Assembly (NCBI GenBank): GCA_003665825.1
Contig: QPFY01000021.1
Span: 124,001-188,000, forward strand
Source of the DNA: Microbotryum silenes-acaulis
Lineage: Eukaryota; Basidiomycota; Microbotryomycetes; Microbotryales; Microbotryaceae
Direction of reading: 5' to 3'
Length of the DNA stretch: 64,000 bases
Under the pieces are notes generated by a model that was not told where the DNA came from, did not search any database, and saw only the letters and a program-made list of their open reading frames with translations. Position numbers and translations under genes: made by a program. Positions 51,301 to 63,394 of the stretch are shown here, piece after piece; position 1 is the stretch's first letter; the number at the start of each line of letters is the position of its first letter.

Positions 51301-51700
51301 TCCGAAATGCCGGACCAATGACCTTTGCCACCACAGGTGTGGCACGTCGACCCGGAGGACGAGGGTTTCCATGAGCATCGCGAGGACCTTTCATGTGACC
51401 CCTCTTGTAAGGCTTCTTCCTCGGCGATCCGCCTTGCGCTTCGCTTTGCGCGACAGACGCGGGAGATGCTGGAGCCTGAACGATAGGAGGTCCAGCAGTA
51501 GCGACAGTAATACCCTGAATGCGACTTGCCAACGAGAGTTGGGATTGATACGCGTGTGCGACCACGGTAACCTCGAAGGTCGGAGCCAAGTGTCGACGAA
51601 GCGAGCTGAAGACAACCTCCTTTTCCATAGTCATAGCTGGCTCTCGTTCTGGCAAGACTCCCAACTTTTGACGATAAGAAAATGCTTCATTACAACAGCC
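51301..51700 (-). pseudogene. Probable decayed retrotransposon gag fragment
   Basis: The minus-strand frame MTMEKEVVFSSLRRHLAPTF resembles the helical gag region of Copia-type elements (E.vv..LL..LP..ye). About 250 bp on, but in another frame, lies a zinc-knuckle-like CHTCGGKGHWSGISD (C-x2-C-x4-H, last ligand Asp instead of Cys) followed by a stop. The frame change and the altered ligand indicate a relic. It is not related in sequence to the complete Copia at 17.7 kb. Weak call. Confidence 0.35.
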
Positions 51701-51747
51701 CCCGAATGGACAATACAACAATTCAGATGACCCTCCATTCCGAATCC

Positions 51748-52835
51748 TTAGCTCATTCGCTTTGAATCCGCCCGAGAGATCTTCACGGAGTCTCTCCCGT
51801 CTCCATGCACCTCGTGACATTCCTCCCCATCCGCCGAAGGCTCGAATCCATCGAAGCACGCATCTGCAAGACCAATAAAAGGTTTGAGGTGGCTCGAGCT
51901 CTGCTCAGGTTCTATCAAATCGAAACCTGTCCATCACTCACGAACGAGGCAATCCCCATTCCTACAACTCGTCGCCAGTGCATGTGGGATCGTATGACAA
52001 TCCCGACCTCCCATCGCGAGGCATGCCCCACACTCCGTCGTTTCACTCGAGGTGTAAATGCATTGAAACCCTCCCGCACCGTTTGGACAGATCTCGCTCC
52101 CTGGGGGACACGAAGCCGCGGCTGACTTTCTCCTCTCCTCAATCCTCGCTTGGGTCCGCGAGAGTCTTGTCTGGGTTAGAGCAACACAGCGGTGTTTTTG
52201 GTAGTCACAGGTGAGGCCTGGAAGGATGGAGTGATATCTTCAATGAAAGCACTCTCTTCAGTTGAAGGCGCGTGAGCAGGAACCAACTCACCTCGAGCAC
52301 AAGCTTGATTGGCCCCACACGCGGCCCCTTTCCCACCGCAAATGCCGTCGGGTGAACAAAACACCGCATGGTCAAGTCCTTCCTCGACGGAAAAGTAATC
52401 CGCACATGTTAAGAATGTTGTGACAAAGGTACATGGTGTTTCAAAGACGGAATCGTAGTCGCGCAAATCCGTTGCAGCGGTCGGTTCACTCCGTGGTGTG
52501 GAATACGAACGGGCCGGAGCCCGATTGGACTCAGCCGACAGGTGATGTGCCGGTATGCCGTCGGGATCGTCATCGTTTTCATCTTCCTCCACGTTCGGAG
52601 AAGACGAAGTGACAATCAAAGGTAGTATACTGGGAAAGTCGATTTCTATTCGTCCCACAGGAAGCGAGTCGACGAAGACGTGTTGCCCGACCATCGAACG
52701 CCTGCGGAGACCAGCCGCCCCGCCCCCGTCGCGTCCGTCGCGCAGTGTCGGAGAAGTCGTCACGCCTACTTCGCCAAGTTTGACCAGCCCGAACCGTAGA
52801 AAGAGGAACCAGAGCAACGCCAGCCAGGCTTGCAT
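51748..52835 (-). CDS. Secreted CPL1/PriA-like cysteine-rich protein
   Basis: Exons by eye: 52292-52835, 51942-52217, 51748-51863 (311 aa). The N-terminus (MQAWLALLWFLFLRFGLV) is a signal peptide or anchor. Cys-rich block 1 is CTFVTTFLTCADYF, FCSPDGICGGKGAACGANQAC, then a linker. The C-terminal CPL1-like domain follows: CPPGSEICPNGAGGFQCIYT, CGACLAMGGRDCHTIPHA, CRNGDCLVHACFDGFEPS and DGEEC. This domain is typical of basidiomycete secreted or surface proteins. Both introns are required to rebuild the domain, which strongly supports the model. It is probably extracellular or cell-wall located; its molecular role is unknown. Confidence 0.85.
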
Positions 52836-53627
52836 CTTGATCGATTGCGAGAGGTCCAAAGAGGTCGACAGAACGACTGGTGTCGTGACTGAGGTTGCGG
52901 TGCGGCTGATGCAGCACCAGTGAGTTCGACGAGTCGTCTGGCAGGGCTCGCGACCAAAGCCTCCAAATGCGAAGCCAAACTTGACCGTTGCAGGGGGCAA
53001 AGCGCGCGTCCGCTCTCCGAGTTGAACACTGCAGTCCAAAGTCCCACGCTCTCCGAGTGCTGGTATTAGGTCCGCAATCCAGTCTTGTGATCAATGCGAC
53101 ACGCCTAGTGGTGAAAAGGTCAAGCAGGCTTGCTTGGAGCTGGTCAAGAGGCGAAGCAAATCAAGAACTACACGATTACTAGTCGTGCGTGGACTCGGAG
53201 TTCTCGAAGTCCGGGGAGTCACGGTGGCAGGTGTCCAATGCGCGTCCGGCCGTTGGGCCACGCGCCGCTTTACGCGTCGGAGCCGTTTCTCGCGCTCGGA
53301 AGCGGTCCGGGCACGGGATGCACAAGCGGTCTCATATGTTTTGGATCGTCTGGTCTGATCAGTCCGCCCCATCTAGAATGAAGCATCTAGATGGTCTTCA
53401 AAGCGAGAAGAGATGATTATGGCCGAAAGGAAGGGAAATTCTCAATAGGCCCATTTCGCAGTGAGGGTCACCCAGACAAATCAGCGGATTTTTAATTTAG
53501 CATATACTGAGCTATCGAAAGAGTTCCATAATTTATGAAGCATGGTCGTACAGAATCATTCGAGCCAATTCGGGCAGATCTTTCGAGAATTAGGACTGTC
53601 GCAGTCTGGAAGCTGAGGCGGACGGGA
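52836..53627. other. Intergenic, no gene recognised
   Basis: This lies between the CPL1-like gene and the 3' end of the dehydrogenase gene, both minus strand. Confidence 0.5.
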
Positions 53628-55492
53628 TCAAAGTTCGGTCACTTCTTGAGGCGCCTTGGGCGAAGGCTTGCTCGAGTACTTGGTCTCGATGAAAACCTTG
53701 ACGAAGCTTTCCTTGCGCTCGTCGAGAGTTTTGTACACCTTAGCCGTGTCTTCGAGCCTGATGCGATTAGAGACGATCAGGTCGCAAGGGTCGATCTTGC
53801 CAGGGATGAGGTAGTCGTCGATGATTTTCTGAATGTAGACAGGCGCCGGAGCCTGGCCGTTGCCGATCAAGCGCACCCCCTTTTGCATCACCGCGCCAAT
53901 GTTGAGATGGTTGACAACTGCAAATGAACCGTGATCCGGATACAGCTGGTCTTAGCACTTTGCCGTACATCTCTCGCTGGCAAGCTGATTCTTGGCTTAC
54001 ATCCAGCGTAGATCCCGGTGATGCCGATCCTTCCAAACGGCACCACGGCCTTGATCATCTCGTTGATAATCGCCGACCCATCCGTTGCGAGGCCGATCGC
54101 AACTTCGATTTTCTCAACGAACGCCTTGGCCGCAAACTCGCCCGCGGCACACTCGAGCGCGACATCGACACCAGCCGGACGAGTGTGGTCAAGACCATAA
54201 GCTCCAGGTTTGGTCATCTCATTAAGGCGAGCGGACACGTCCTTGTGTTCGTCAAAGTTGAGCTGTTCGAACTTGTCTCCGAGCTTCTGCTGCGCGTACT
54301 CGAGGCGCCACTTGACGTTGTCGACGCCGATGATGCGAGACGCTCCAGCGAGGAGAGCCCACTTGGCCGCGAACTATAATTATCAAAAAAAAAGTAAGGA
54401 CCGTAGGGATTAGTCAAAGTAACAGGTTGCACACAAGACCCTCAAAGAATTGAAGTCTTGCTCACGAGTCCGATGGGTCCGAGGCCTGTGAGGCAAAATG
54501 GGTGTCAGGAGCATTCATGAGGATGTCCGACGAGCATCAGGTCCATTCATACTAACGCACCCCAGATGGCAACGATGTCGCCTTTCTTGACTCCAGTGTC
54601 ATGGCAGCAGTGGTACGAGGTAGGTAGCACGTCGGAGAGGAAGAGAGCGCTCTCGTCGGGAATCGATTCGGGGATCTTGAACAAATTGGCGCTGGCGAAG
54701 GGCTGACGAACAAATTCAGCCTGACCACCTGCAAGACGTTGCAATCGAATAATAAGAAGATCATTAGCTTAATTTACCTTAAGTATTAGATGACGAAGTT
54801 CGACGGTCAAAGAGGGGCTTACCCGCCATGCCACCCGTCAAGTGGCTGTAGCCAAGCATACCGACAATTCGATTGCCGTAGAGGGCGTTCATGAGCTTGC
54901 TGCTGTTGCTCTGCTGGCATCCCGAGGTGAGTCCACGCTTGCACATGTAGCAATCTCCACAGGTGATGTTAAAGCTGGCGACGACTCGATCGCCAGGCTG
55001 CAGACCCTGAACCGCTGAGCCGACTTGTTCGATGATACCCATATATTCGTGGCCGAGGATGTCACCCTTTTGCCTAATGCACCAATGGGGCGTAGGACAG
55101 ACACGATTCAATGAGCTTCAACCATGTCTGAATAGACTTTAGACTCACATCTCGGGAATGGTACCATGGTAGAGGTGCAAGTCGGAGCCGCAGACCGTCG
55201 TACCGGTCACCTTCACGATCGCGTCGGTCGCATCGACAATTTTGGGCTGTTTCAATTGTCAAGTGCAGATATGGTCAATCATGCACAATCCGGTAAGCTT
55301 TGCTGAGCTTGGGTTTACCTTGGGACACTCGATCATCTGCACGTTGTTCTTGCCGTGCCACGCCAACGCGAGCATGTTCGCACCCGAAGGATCGGCGAAC
55401 CTCTGCTTGTCAGCGGCCGGATTGCTGAAGTGCTCCGTCGAGGTGGGAGCATCCCCGATGTGGTGACCGATGATGTTGGAGGCGGTGTTCAT
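53628..55492 (-). CDS. Zinc-dependent alcohol dehydrogenase, formaldehyde-dehydrogenase-like (MDR)
   Basis: An NAD(P)-dependent medium-chain dehydrogenase. Exons by eye: 55319-55492, 55149-55246, 54823-55073, 54561-54728, 54466-54485, 54001-54373, 53628-53917 (457 aa). Catalytic zinc site: [11 protein letters not shown] and GHEYMG. The structural zinc lobe is [15 protein letters not shown]. The Rossmann motif [19 protein letters not shown] is split over a 20-nt exon. Conserved [10 protein letters not shown], then [20 protein letters not shown], lie in the C-terminal half. The N-terminal ~45 residues before [13 protein letters not shown] are an extension. Substrate cannot be told from sequence. 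Start chosen at the first ATG (55492). Confidence 0.87.
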
Positions 55493-56125
55493 GATTGTTT
55501 GTGGCACTGGGAATGATGTTTAGCGTTCAAGGGTGGTATGAATCCGTTGAGTGCAACAACGTCGCACCAATGTCGCACCGTAGCATCGGAACGCACGAGG
55601 GCAGTTCACAGGAGCATATATGAAAAAAGTGTCAGCCCGGGGCACAATGAATTGTGATGAAGCAGTATCAAAAATCCTATCGTATCATGCACGTGCTCCG
55701 CTCACAGTAGTTCTTGTAGGACAAATGCTTCAAGAGAAAGGTGGATGAAAGAAGGAGGGTGTCATCGGTCGGCCGAAGGAACACGTCGCGGCTGGGGAGC
55801 TCGCCGATCGATCATCTGATCTGGTTGCGTCATAGCGATCGAAGCTCCTGAGGACTCAGAGTAGTACGAGCAGATGCGTTAAAATACGAGTGTCATTTTT
55901 CAACCATCAAGAACACTGCTTTGTTCATTGTTGCTGCTACAAATCAGGTCGACTTGGTGACCTCGGGTGACCGAGCGGTCTCCTTTTTCGGAAGACCGCA
56001 GCGCCGAGGGAGCTGCGATGCCGAGCGGCGGCGGCGCGGGCTGGCGTCATTGGCACCGATGACGCAAGCTCGTAGAACTTGACCTCGAGTCGCTTGATAA
56101 GCGCCAAGCCTGACCTCAGGGCGAG

Positions 56126-56132
56126 TATAAAA
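56126..56132 (+). promoter_or_regulatory. TATA box of an unidentified transcript
   Basis: TATAAAA at 56126, followed about 20 bp later by a CT-rich initiator-like tract and, at 56178-56186, ATG in gtggATGAGTACC. The frame runs only 31 codons unless introns are present. Confidence 0.4.
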
Positions 56133-56599
56133 GCGCCCCCCCGCCCTCTCACCTCTCTCTCTCTCCTTCCTTCTTCGTGGATGAGTACCTCTCACATGGC
56201 TCCTCCACCACTGGGCCGTAACCGACTAGCGCATCGACGCAGCACCGAGGCGGTAGGTGGTGGAAGTCGGCAGTAGTGTACCATCAGCCACCGTGAGTTC
56301 ACCCCTCCCACTCGTTGCAAGTACCACCGTCGCTGACTTGGGCACTGCCCTCTGGTCTTGACTCGGATCGTCACCAGCCTCCGATCACGCTCTTGATCGA
56401 AGAGGGGCCCACGGCAGTCCTGGTCGTCTTGCGAGGTAAAAGGTTTGGGAGAGGTTTTTGGTTATCATTGTATCGGGTCAGTCCCGCTCGTGGCCGCCTC
56501 CGAGCATGCACTGCCACCGCCACCGCAGCTGCCATCATCGGCCGGACCCGATCTCGTACGACGGACTTGGGCTGACCTTGCTCAACCCTTGACCTTTGC

Positions 56600-57010
56600 A
56601 TGCCCGTTCTTTTCATCCACCTTCACATTATACCATCCCCACCTCCATCACACCATCCCCACCTCCATCACCATCCTCACCTCCATCACCATCCTCACCT
56701 CACACCATCCTCACCTCCTCACACCATCCTCACCTCCACATCCAATTCCCGTCTTCACCTTCACCCTTCACTCTTCCCCATCACCATCACCTTCGCTTCC
56801 ACCTCGAATCACCTCCACCTCCACCTTCATCCCTTGCCTTCACCTCTACGTCTGTTCCTCCCCATTGCACCTCCACCTTTGACTTACCCTCATTTCATGC
56901 TGCTCTTTCTTTGACCTTGATCTTGACCGTCAACCTCGCCTTCACCACACCGTCAACCTCTTGCTTACGTCATTCACCTCCACCTCCACCTTTGCCTCCA
57001 CCTCGGGATT
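56600..57010. repeat. Low-complexity CACCTCC/CACCATC repeat tract
   Basis: Imperfect tandem iterations of caccatcctcacctc and cacctccacctt. The translations of this tract are Pro/Ser/His repeats without structure. Confidence 0.8.
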
Positions 57011-60000
57011 TGGCGTCACAGGGAGTTTCCTTGTCCGCCAATCGGCAGTGCAAGACGTCATGACCGGTATCAATGATGAATCAACAACTTTGTCCACAAA
57101 AAGTGAGTTTTACGCACACCAAGTGTGACTGCCTACTAGTAGTTCCGTCTGCTCGAACGTAAAGTTGCGAGCTGCTGCTAACGTGGTCACCCGCTGTCAA
57201 CAGCTGCTTCAACTGGCATTGCGGCGGGACAGGTCAGACTCGAGGATGGGGATGATGGAGAGGAAGTGGGGATGTGTGGGGGTTCGCTGTGTCTGCTTTT
57301 TTAGTTTTTTTCTCACGTGCACGTATCAGGCCGCGCTGCACAGCGACTCCGACGGGTGTCCTCTTCTTTGTTTTCTCATTGTTTGGGTAGAACAGAGTTT
57401 GAGGATTAACCGTACTGGAATTCGAAGCTCCTGACCTGCCTCCCTGTGCCCCATATTCAGGGAAAGGTTCAATCGATGGTAGTGTATTGAATGGGGTGAT
57501 GGTCGATCATAGACATTGCGGTCGTTTTTATTCAGATTGTTGTCAAAATGTGGCAGGTGCGCTGTTCGGTTTGGGGCCAACTATTTAATGAAACGGGCCA
57601 AAGAATGTGTCAGCATAATATGCCTTTGTTACCGTATACATCTTCATGTTTCAGATGTTACTTGGATTTCACTTGGACCGCGAACTCGCCCTAGCCGAAT
57701 TAAAGTCACGGGGATGGCTTCTCGGACGCGACCCCACAAAAGAGGCAAACTTAATCATGGGAGATAGTGACCTCGCCACGGTAACCTTCTCCCCATCCCA
57801 TTCTATTCGTGAATTGTTGCAAAAAAATCCATTTCGAAGAGATCGGTCGGGGCTCTGGTGGGCAAGACACATCATGGGTCGGCGCTGACTCACGCTTCGC
57901 CATGGCCAACTTGGCTCGCGCTGCAGCTGGGCCAGCAACAGAACTCACGAAGTAGATCATCCCACTCGCATCGATAATTGTAGAAATGTGAGGGTAGATG
58001 AACTGAGCTCGTGGCCGACCTGGTAAGCTGATTGACCTATCACAGTCCGTCGCTGGAGACTTGCGCGGGGAGAAGGTCAAGATGACAACATGGCACGCGC
58101 GGACCGAGTCTGCGACCGATGTCGCATAACTGCGGATGCGATGACGTAATGCGTCGTACAGGATGGGTTAGAGTAGAGTGGGATGGGTGTACTTTACTCA
58201 GCATCACCGCTCGCTTGAAACCTTGACGCAACCATCCGAGGAGCTTGATGGTCTCGTGGGGCCGGGATCTTCGCCGGACTTTGGTGAGGAGAAAGAGCGA
58301 TAGTTTGAGAGAAAGGTCACGCTCGCGCTCGGGAGGTCATTCTCGAATCCTCCCGCGCACGGACGCACTCCGAGCGCAGATCGGAGATGCCATCCTCCCG
58401 ACTTCCGAGGCATGGCAAACGGACATCACACCAAGCCATGGGTAAAGTATCTCACCGCTGGCTAGATCCTTCTTCTCTGTGCCCAGGACAGCTGATTTCC
58501 CTGGTTTTCTAGGTAATACTGCAGTTCGGCGAGTCGACTCGAGTCGCGTTCACTGACGGTTCGGCCATGAGATGTCCGCAGTGCGCACAAGCTGTCGGGA
58601 CACTTCGGTTCATTTCGCATTGATTTGGTCAGTTCAAGGTGAATCTCATCCAGCATGTATTTCTGCATCCAGCTTTGTCCCCTCCGGGTGACTCATCGGC
58701 CTTGGCGTGGTCAAGCAAAGTCAGTCCGACCAAGACCTCCTCTACCTGTATTAGCGCCAGGTGGCGTGTTGAGTTTGCGGGCCAACGGCGCGTGAACTTG
58801 TTGAGACCTGATGGATCTCGTGCGATTGAAGAGCCGCTGTCTATGTACAAGGCCACAATTCAGACAATTCCGTTTTTTAATCTGGTAAATCACGTGCCAC
58901 ACAGTCTTGGGGCCAGATGGGCCACTGCGACTCGAAAGCGAAGCGGAGCGGATTGGTCCAAACTTTCAGCCAAACATCAATAGGAGGCGCACCCACCGCC
59001 TCATATCTGGTCCGGCGCTGCCAGGAGTTTAGCCAGGTTTATCCCAACAATACGGCGCGGTGAAACTGACCGCTACAAATTTCGTTCTCTCTGTCCTTTC
59101 AGGTCATCACTTTGCCGGTGCTTTCGTCGTACGCCAGCGTGCGGTTCGTTACACTTCTTGTCCTGATCGTATCCTGCAAGGCGAAAATGGCCGCAGGCGA
59201 GGCTACAAACTCCGATAGAATCTCGGAGTTAAAAGAAGTCTTGATCTCGACTCAAGTGGTTGAGTACGAGCACAAGATTGAGGATGGAAGATCGTTGGAC
59301 AAGGAAGAAAGACGGGCGTCGACTCAAGCCAGTCAACCGAGAGGCTCAACCATGGCAGGCGCAGGGCTCTGGCAGGCAAAGGATAAAGAATTACAAGGTG
59401 AGGGAGTTTGACTATATGTGAGTGAAGTAGTGGCATGAGAAGTGGTTAGGATTCAGGCAGAATCAGGTCTGATAAGCTTTTGTCAGAAATCCACTCTGAG
59501 GGATCAATGGCCCGGCCCCACTGCATACTTCTCACAACTTCAGCGTTGCGCGCTGTCAGCGTACACCAGCACAATCTACAGCCACTTGAGTACCAATTTC
59601 CTTTCTTCCAATGCATCTCCTTTCCCTTGATGGACCGAGAGCTCTCGATGTCCCCAGCGAATTGTTGAACAAATGCGCAAACTTGAAGAGTCAGTCTTCT
59701 GCCACCACGGGCCCATGGGCGTTCTGACTCGAGGGAGACCTCCACTCGTTCGGTCTTCTCTTTTCACCCGCTTCAGCCCACTTCACATTATCCATCGCTG
59801 CTGGCACTTTATTATGCTAAACTCCCGCCTTCACTGCGGCACCAATACTCTTCCTTCGTCCATCCCCTTCGGTGTCATGCTGGAAATTCCTAGCGCCGAG
59901 AAAAAAAATCGGCGAAAGGCTGACAAGTGAAAACCACAAGATCTACTCTTGGAGAAGCTAAGAGCTTTATTTTGAGTCTTTAGTATCGGTGATCACTGAA

Positions 60001-60149
60001 AGCCGTGAACACAGTGATTTTCGAAACTCGCAGGCCGTTGAAATCACCGAAGCTGCCGTGCTTGCCGGCCCAATATTGTTCTCTTTTACCCCCACCACCA
60101 CCGCGCTGGTCGACATCAGTGCGTCCGTGGTCCCAGTCACGTACGAGCC

Positions 60150-62410
60150 ATGGGTGGACCTGTGCTGCTTCTCCTGAAGCTGATGATTGTGAGTGTGACC
60201 AGTTGATTCTTCTGTGCCCTTGTCGCGGCTGATGATCACGCCGTCTTTGCTGCATCAGCTATCATCCAACTTGCTCGCGTCCTCGAGAGCTCTCCGCCGG
60301 CCGTCGACACGTCGTAGTCGCACCGCAGTCGGCCAGGACCTTCGAAAGACCACCTCAAGTCGAGCTAGGACACGTATCATCAAGGCTGAGCTGACCGTAT
60401 GGGTCGTATTTGTCCGTCGCCTGCGACTCGCGGTGCCATTGGAGCGCGTTGCGACGACGCGAAGGAGCAATCCGAACGAGGAGCTGACTCTGTTCCAGCG
60501 CCCGTTCTGCCCCAGATATGCTTCGTCTGCGTCGAGTCAATTGTGGATAGGACGATCGCATGGGCCGTGCCCTTCTACGGCCAGATCAAGATTATGGTGC
60601 TGCTGTTCCTGTGGACACTCAAGCGGCCAGCAAGTCACTTGGCGTTCCCATCGCCTTCAAGAGCCCGTGGCTAATAGGTCAAACCATGGTTTTGTACCGC
60701 ACAGGGTTCACAAATCGTCTTCAAGCAGATCAACCGCTACATGCGAAGATGCGAAGGTCCGATTGATGCCTTAGGTCATGCGCTCGGTCAAGTCATCGAC
60801 TTTCTCCTCGCGGCTATCGTCTTCCTGCCGAGTCTGCTGTGGAGCAAATGGGTGGCGTCGAGACAGCCAGACGTATGTTCCTGTAAAGATTGGGATGCTA
60901 CACGTCATCCAGCTCACCATCAATTCACTGCGTTATCCCTCTCGTGCAGGTTCCGAGTATCCTCGCAGGCCTGAACTCGCCGAGACGTGGTCCGATGGCG
61001 AATCGATTGGCCGCAGCAATGCAAAAGTCGACTTCTACAAGTACGATAGACTCGAACAACACCAACATCAATGTCACTGCTCGAACTGTCGTCATCCCAG
61101 CATCGACACTCGCACCGTCAGCCAAGCTGAAGCGCACCCTGCCAACTCCGATCACTGTCGAATCTAGCTTGCAGCCTCTCTCGACGACCTCGTCAGCCAA
61201 AGAGGAAGGGTCGCTCTTGTGTTCGACGTCATCACGAGCAGCACCCGTCGCTTCCAGCTCTTCGTCACTCTATCCTTCTCTTTCCTCTGTTCCGTCTCTA
61301 CCGGTGCCCCTACCGCCACCCGTGCCAACCCTTCGCCAATCGTCATCCCGCCTGCGCGTCGTGAGTGATCGACAAAAAGGCAAACAGCGAGCTGTGGAAG
61401 TGGTGTCGGATGACACGCCTCCCGAAGCTCCTTCCAGTATCGAGTCACCACCTCGATCGCCGTCTACACCGCCAAAAAACACGATCCGACGTCGTTCGAC
61501 CCCTCGAAAATCCACACCGAGACGATCACTTCACATCGACGAATCACTCGATGCTAACCAACCCGTCGAGGTCGAGATTCAGGTCGACGAATCTGCCCAG
61601 GTCGACACACCTCGAGCATTCCCTTTTCACTCCAAAGTCTTTCCTCATACGCCTGCTCCACCAGGTGCGTTCGTATCGACGCCTTTCAAGAACGAGACAC
61701 TAGGATCGACGGCTCGCCAACAGGCTTCGAGTGCGCTCAAAGGTCTTACGAACGACTTGTGGGGTCTTGGGGAAGATGCGAGACCTATGGGAGCTAGTCC
61801 GCTGGCGAGTCGGGATAAAACCCTTTTAAACGGCAAAGCTCCGGTCTCAAAACGAGCGGGAGGGAGTGTTTTGCAGAAGCTCGAAGCGACCAAGTTGAAC
61901 GAAGACGAACAGGGAAGGGTAGGTGTCAGTGATCGACGAAAGAGGAAGGCAGTTCGTGCGCCTTCGGTCGAACCTCCGCCACCCGCAAGTAAGAGGAGGA
62001 TCACGTCCAGTTTGTCCAGCTCGACGAGTAGTCGACTACTTGGATCGAGTGACGCACTGTCGGCTTCGACGAAAACCAAGCCTTCGTCACTCGCGCGCTC
62101 CGTTAGCGGCGCTCCTCGGAGTACGAGGATGAGAGGTCGAGTTGGCGAGGATTCATCGTCGTCCATCTTGTCCAGGTCGACGTCGACGTCGACAACCTCG
62201 ATTAGTAAAGCACAATCTTTAAAAGCTTCCGCCAAGGAGCTTCTACCACCCCCCACCGCACTCAATCGAACGACCGATTCAAGCGCGTCGACTGGGACAA
62301 TTGCACCGAAGCGCAGAGCCAAGAGGGTGTTGGGAAGAGGCGCCTCGGTCGATGTTGAGGATGAGCAGGTGGAGATGGATGGGGTGCCTGTTGTTAAGCG
62401 CAGGCGATGA
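60150..62410 (+). CDS. TB2/DP1/HVA22 (REEP/Yop1) family protein with long C-terminal extension
   Basis: It is a membrane-shaping hairpin protein family of the ER. Exons by eye: 60150-60188, 60259-60411, 60516-60629, 60705-60872, 60950-62410 (644 aa). The family core is LTVWVVFICFVCVESIVDRT, AWAVPFYGQIKIMVLLFLWT and, after a GC-AG intron (60630-60704), GSQIVFKQINRYM plus a hydrophobic VIDFLLAAIVFLPSLLW. The last exon gives about 486 residues of Ser/Thr/Pro/Arg-rich, probably disordered tail (for example RRRSTPRKSTPRRS, ending VVKRRR). That is far longer than the ~200-residue family norm. The first two exons are weak: the expected YPxYASYKA segment is not clearly seen, so the N-terminus may be misassembled. 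Confidence 0.65.
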
Positions 62411-62871
62411 CTGTTGAAGAGTTTTAAAGTACGACAATCGTGTTGCATTTCATCCGTGTTCAATAAGGTTAACAGGGAGTATGGCAATATTGTACTTATC
62501 ATCACATCACTTGGGATCTCCATTCTGCCCTGACTGCAAGGCGTATGCCGGCCACTTGTAGGGAGGCTAGCTGCGTGTTAATTAGCTTGCGCCTGCGTTA
62601 CAGTCTTTCCTCCTTTCGACTCCTTCGTAGAAAGCACCGTGCGGACCAAGTAGCGGGAACGAGTCAAGTTGCAGTAGTTAGGCATGCAATCCGGCATCCC
62701 GTAACTAACGGGAAGGGCAGAGGGAGTACCCACGAGAGACCGAAAGATAAGAAAGAGAAATAAAGAAAGAAAAGAGACCAACAAGGCACTTTCTTTAAAA
62801 TTTTGTTTACAAGGGAGCTCCAAAAGATACGACGACGTTGCTTGGAAAGCGCGGATCCTATCAGTACTCAG
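62411..62871. other. Intergenic, no gene recognised
   Basis: The 3' flank of the TB2-family gene. The N-terminal part expected for the Tls1/Hep59 homologue that follows is not found here. Confidence 0.5.
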
Positions 62872-63394
62872 AATACTCGCCTGCGCTGATTTGTCGACCC
62901 GCGCATTGGACCCGAGGGACGAGCTGTACCAGATCGCGGAGCGGTATCGGATCGAGAAGAAGAAGAAGAAGGAGGAGGAGGATGGAAATTGCAGCTTTCG
63001 GCAACTATGTTGAGCATGGTCCCCGAGGTTGACCTGGGTATTGAGTTCACTTGCTCCCCTTCACAACTGCGTTGTAAGTTGAATTCTTTGGCTCGGGTGG
63101 AACACGAAACTGCCTTGCCCCTCGCTTCTCCATTAACAGCACTCAGCTCAAGAACATTGAAGCGACCGAGAAGGCCAAACGCGCACTCTTCGAGAAGTGC
63201 CGCAACGCCCTCAAAGTTGAACAAGAGGGATTCGTCGCCGAACGATGTGAGTTTTCTCCTGACAGATCCCGTTTTCGAGGTTGCCAACTAACTTGCTCTT
63301 CAGCGCTGCGGACATGCGTACAACAGTCTTTCGACCTCACAAACCGATCAACTCTGAAGCGGACGCGTTGGAAGAGGCGAAGCGGGTCAGATAG
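62872..63394 (+). pseudogene. Truncated, frameshifted Tls1/C9orf78 (Hep59) homologue
   Basis: The family (PF07052) is a spliceosome-associated factor. Pieces in order: DPRDELYQIAERYRIEKK and an acidic/basic run (from 62872), then LSATMLSMVPEVDLGID (to 63044), then TQLKNIEATEKAKRALFEKC (63140-63246) and a last piece AADMRTTVFRPHKPINSEAD (63304-63394). EVDLGID-LKNIEATE is the family signature. Joining the first and second pieces requires one extra base near 62990. A second one-base mismatch occurs at the junction of the exons ending at 63246 and beginning at 63304. No N-terminal part is seen within 450 bp upstream, and a stop follows immediately. It could be a relic, or a real gene damaged by sequencing errors. 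Confidence 0.6.

Larger units (their letters stand above)
55493..60149. other. Gene-poor 4.6 kb region
   Basis: No recognised coding gene. Contents: a TATA box with downstream CT-rich sequence (56126), a long CACCTCC/CATCACC low-complexity tract (56600-57010) and scattered short frames. One frame at 59112-59411 begins with a hydrophobic stretch (FVTLLVLIVSC) and could encode a small secreted or membrane peptide. It has no further support. Confidence 0.45.

Noticed and set aside
56600..57063. Plus-strand frames of 104-155 codons in the CACCTCC tract
   Set aside because: All three frames stay open only because the tract lacks stop words. The translations are Pro/His/Ser repeats.
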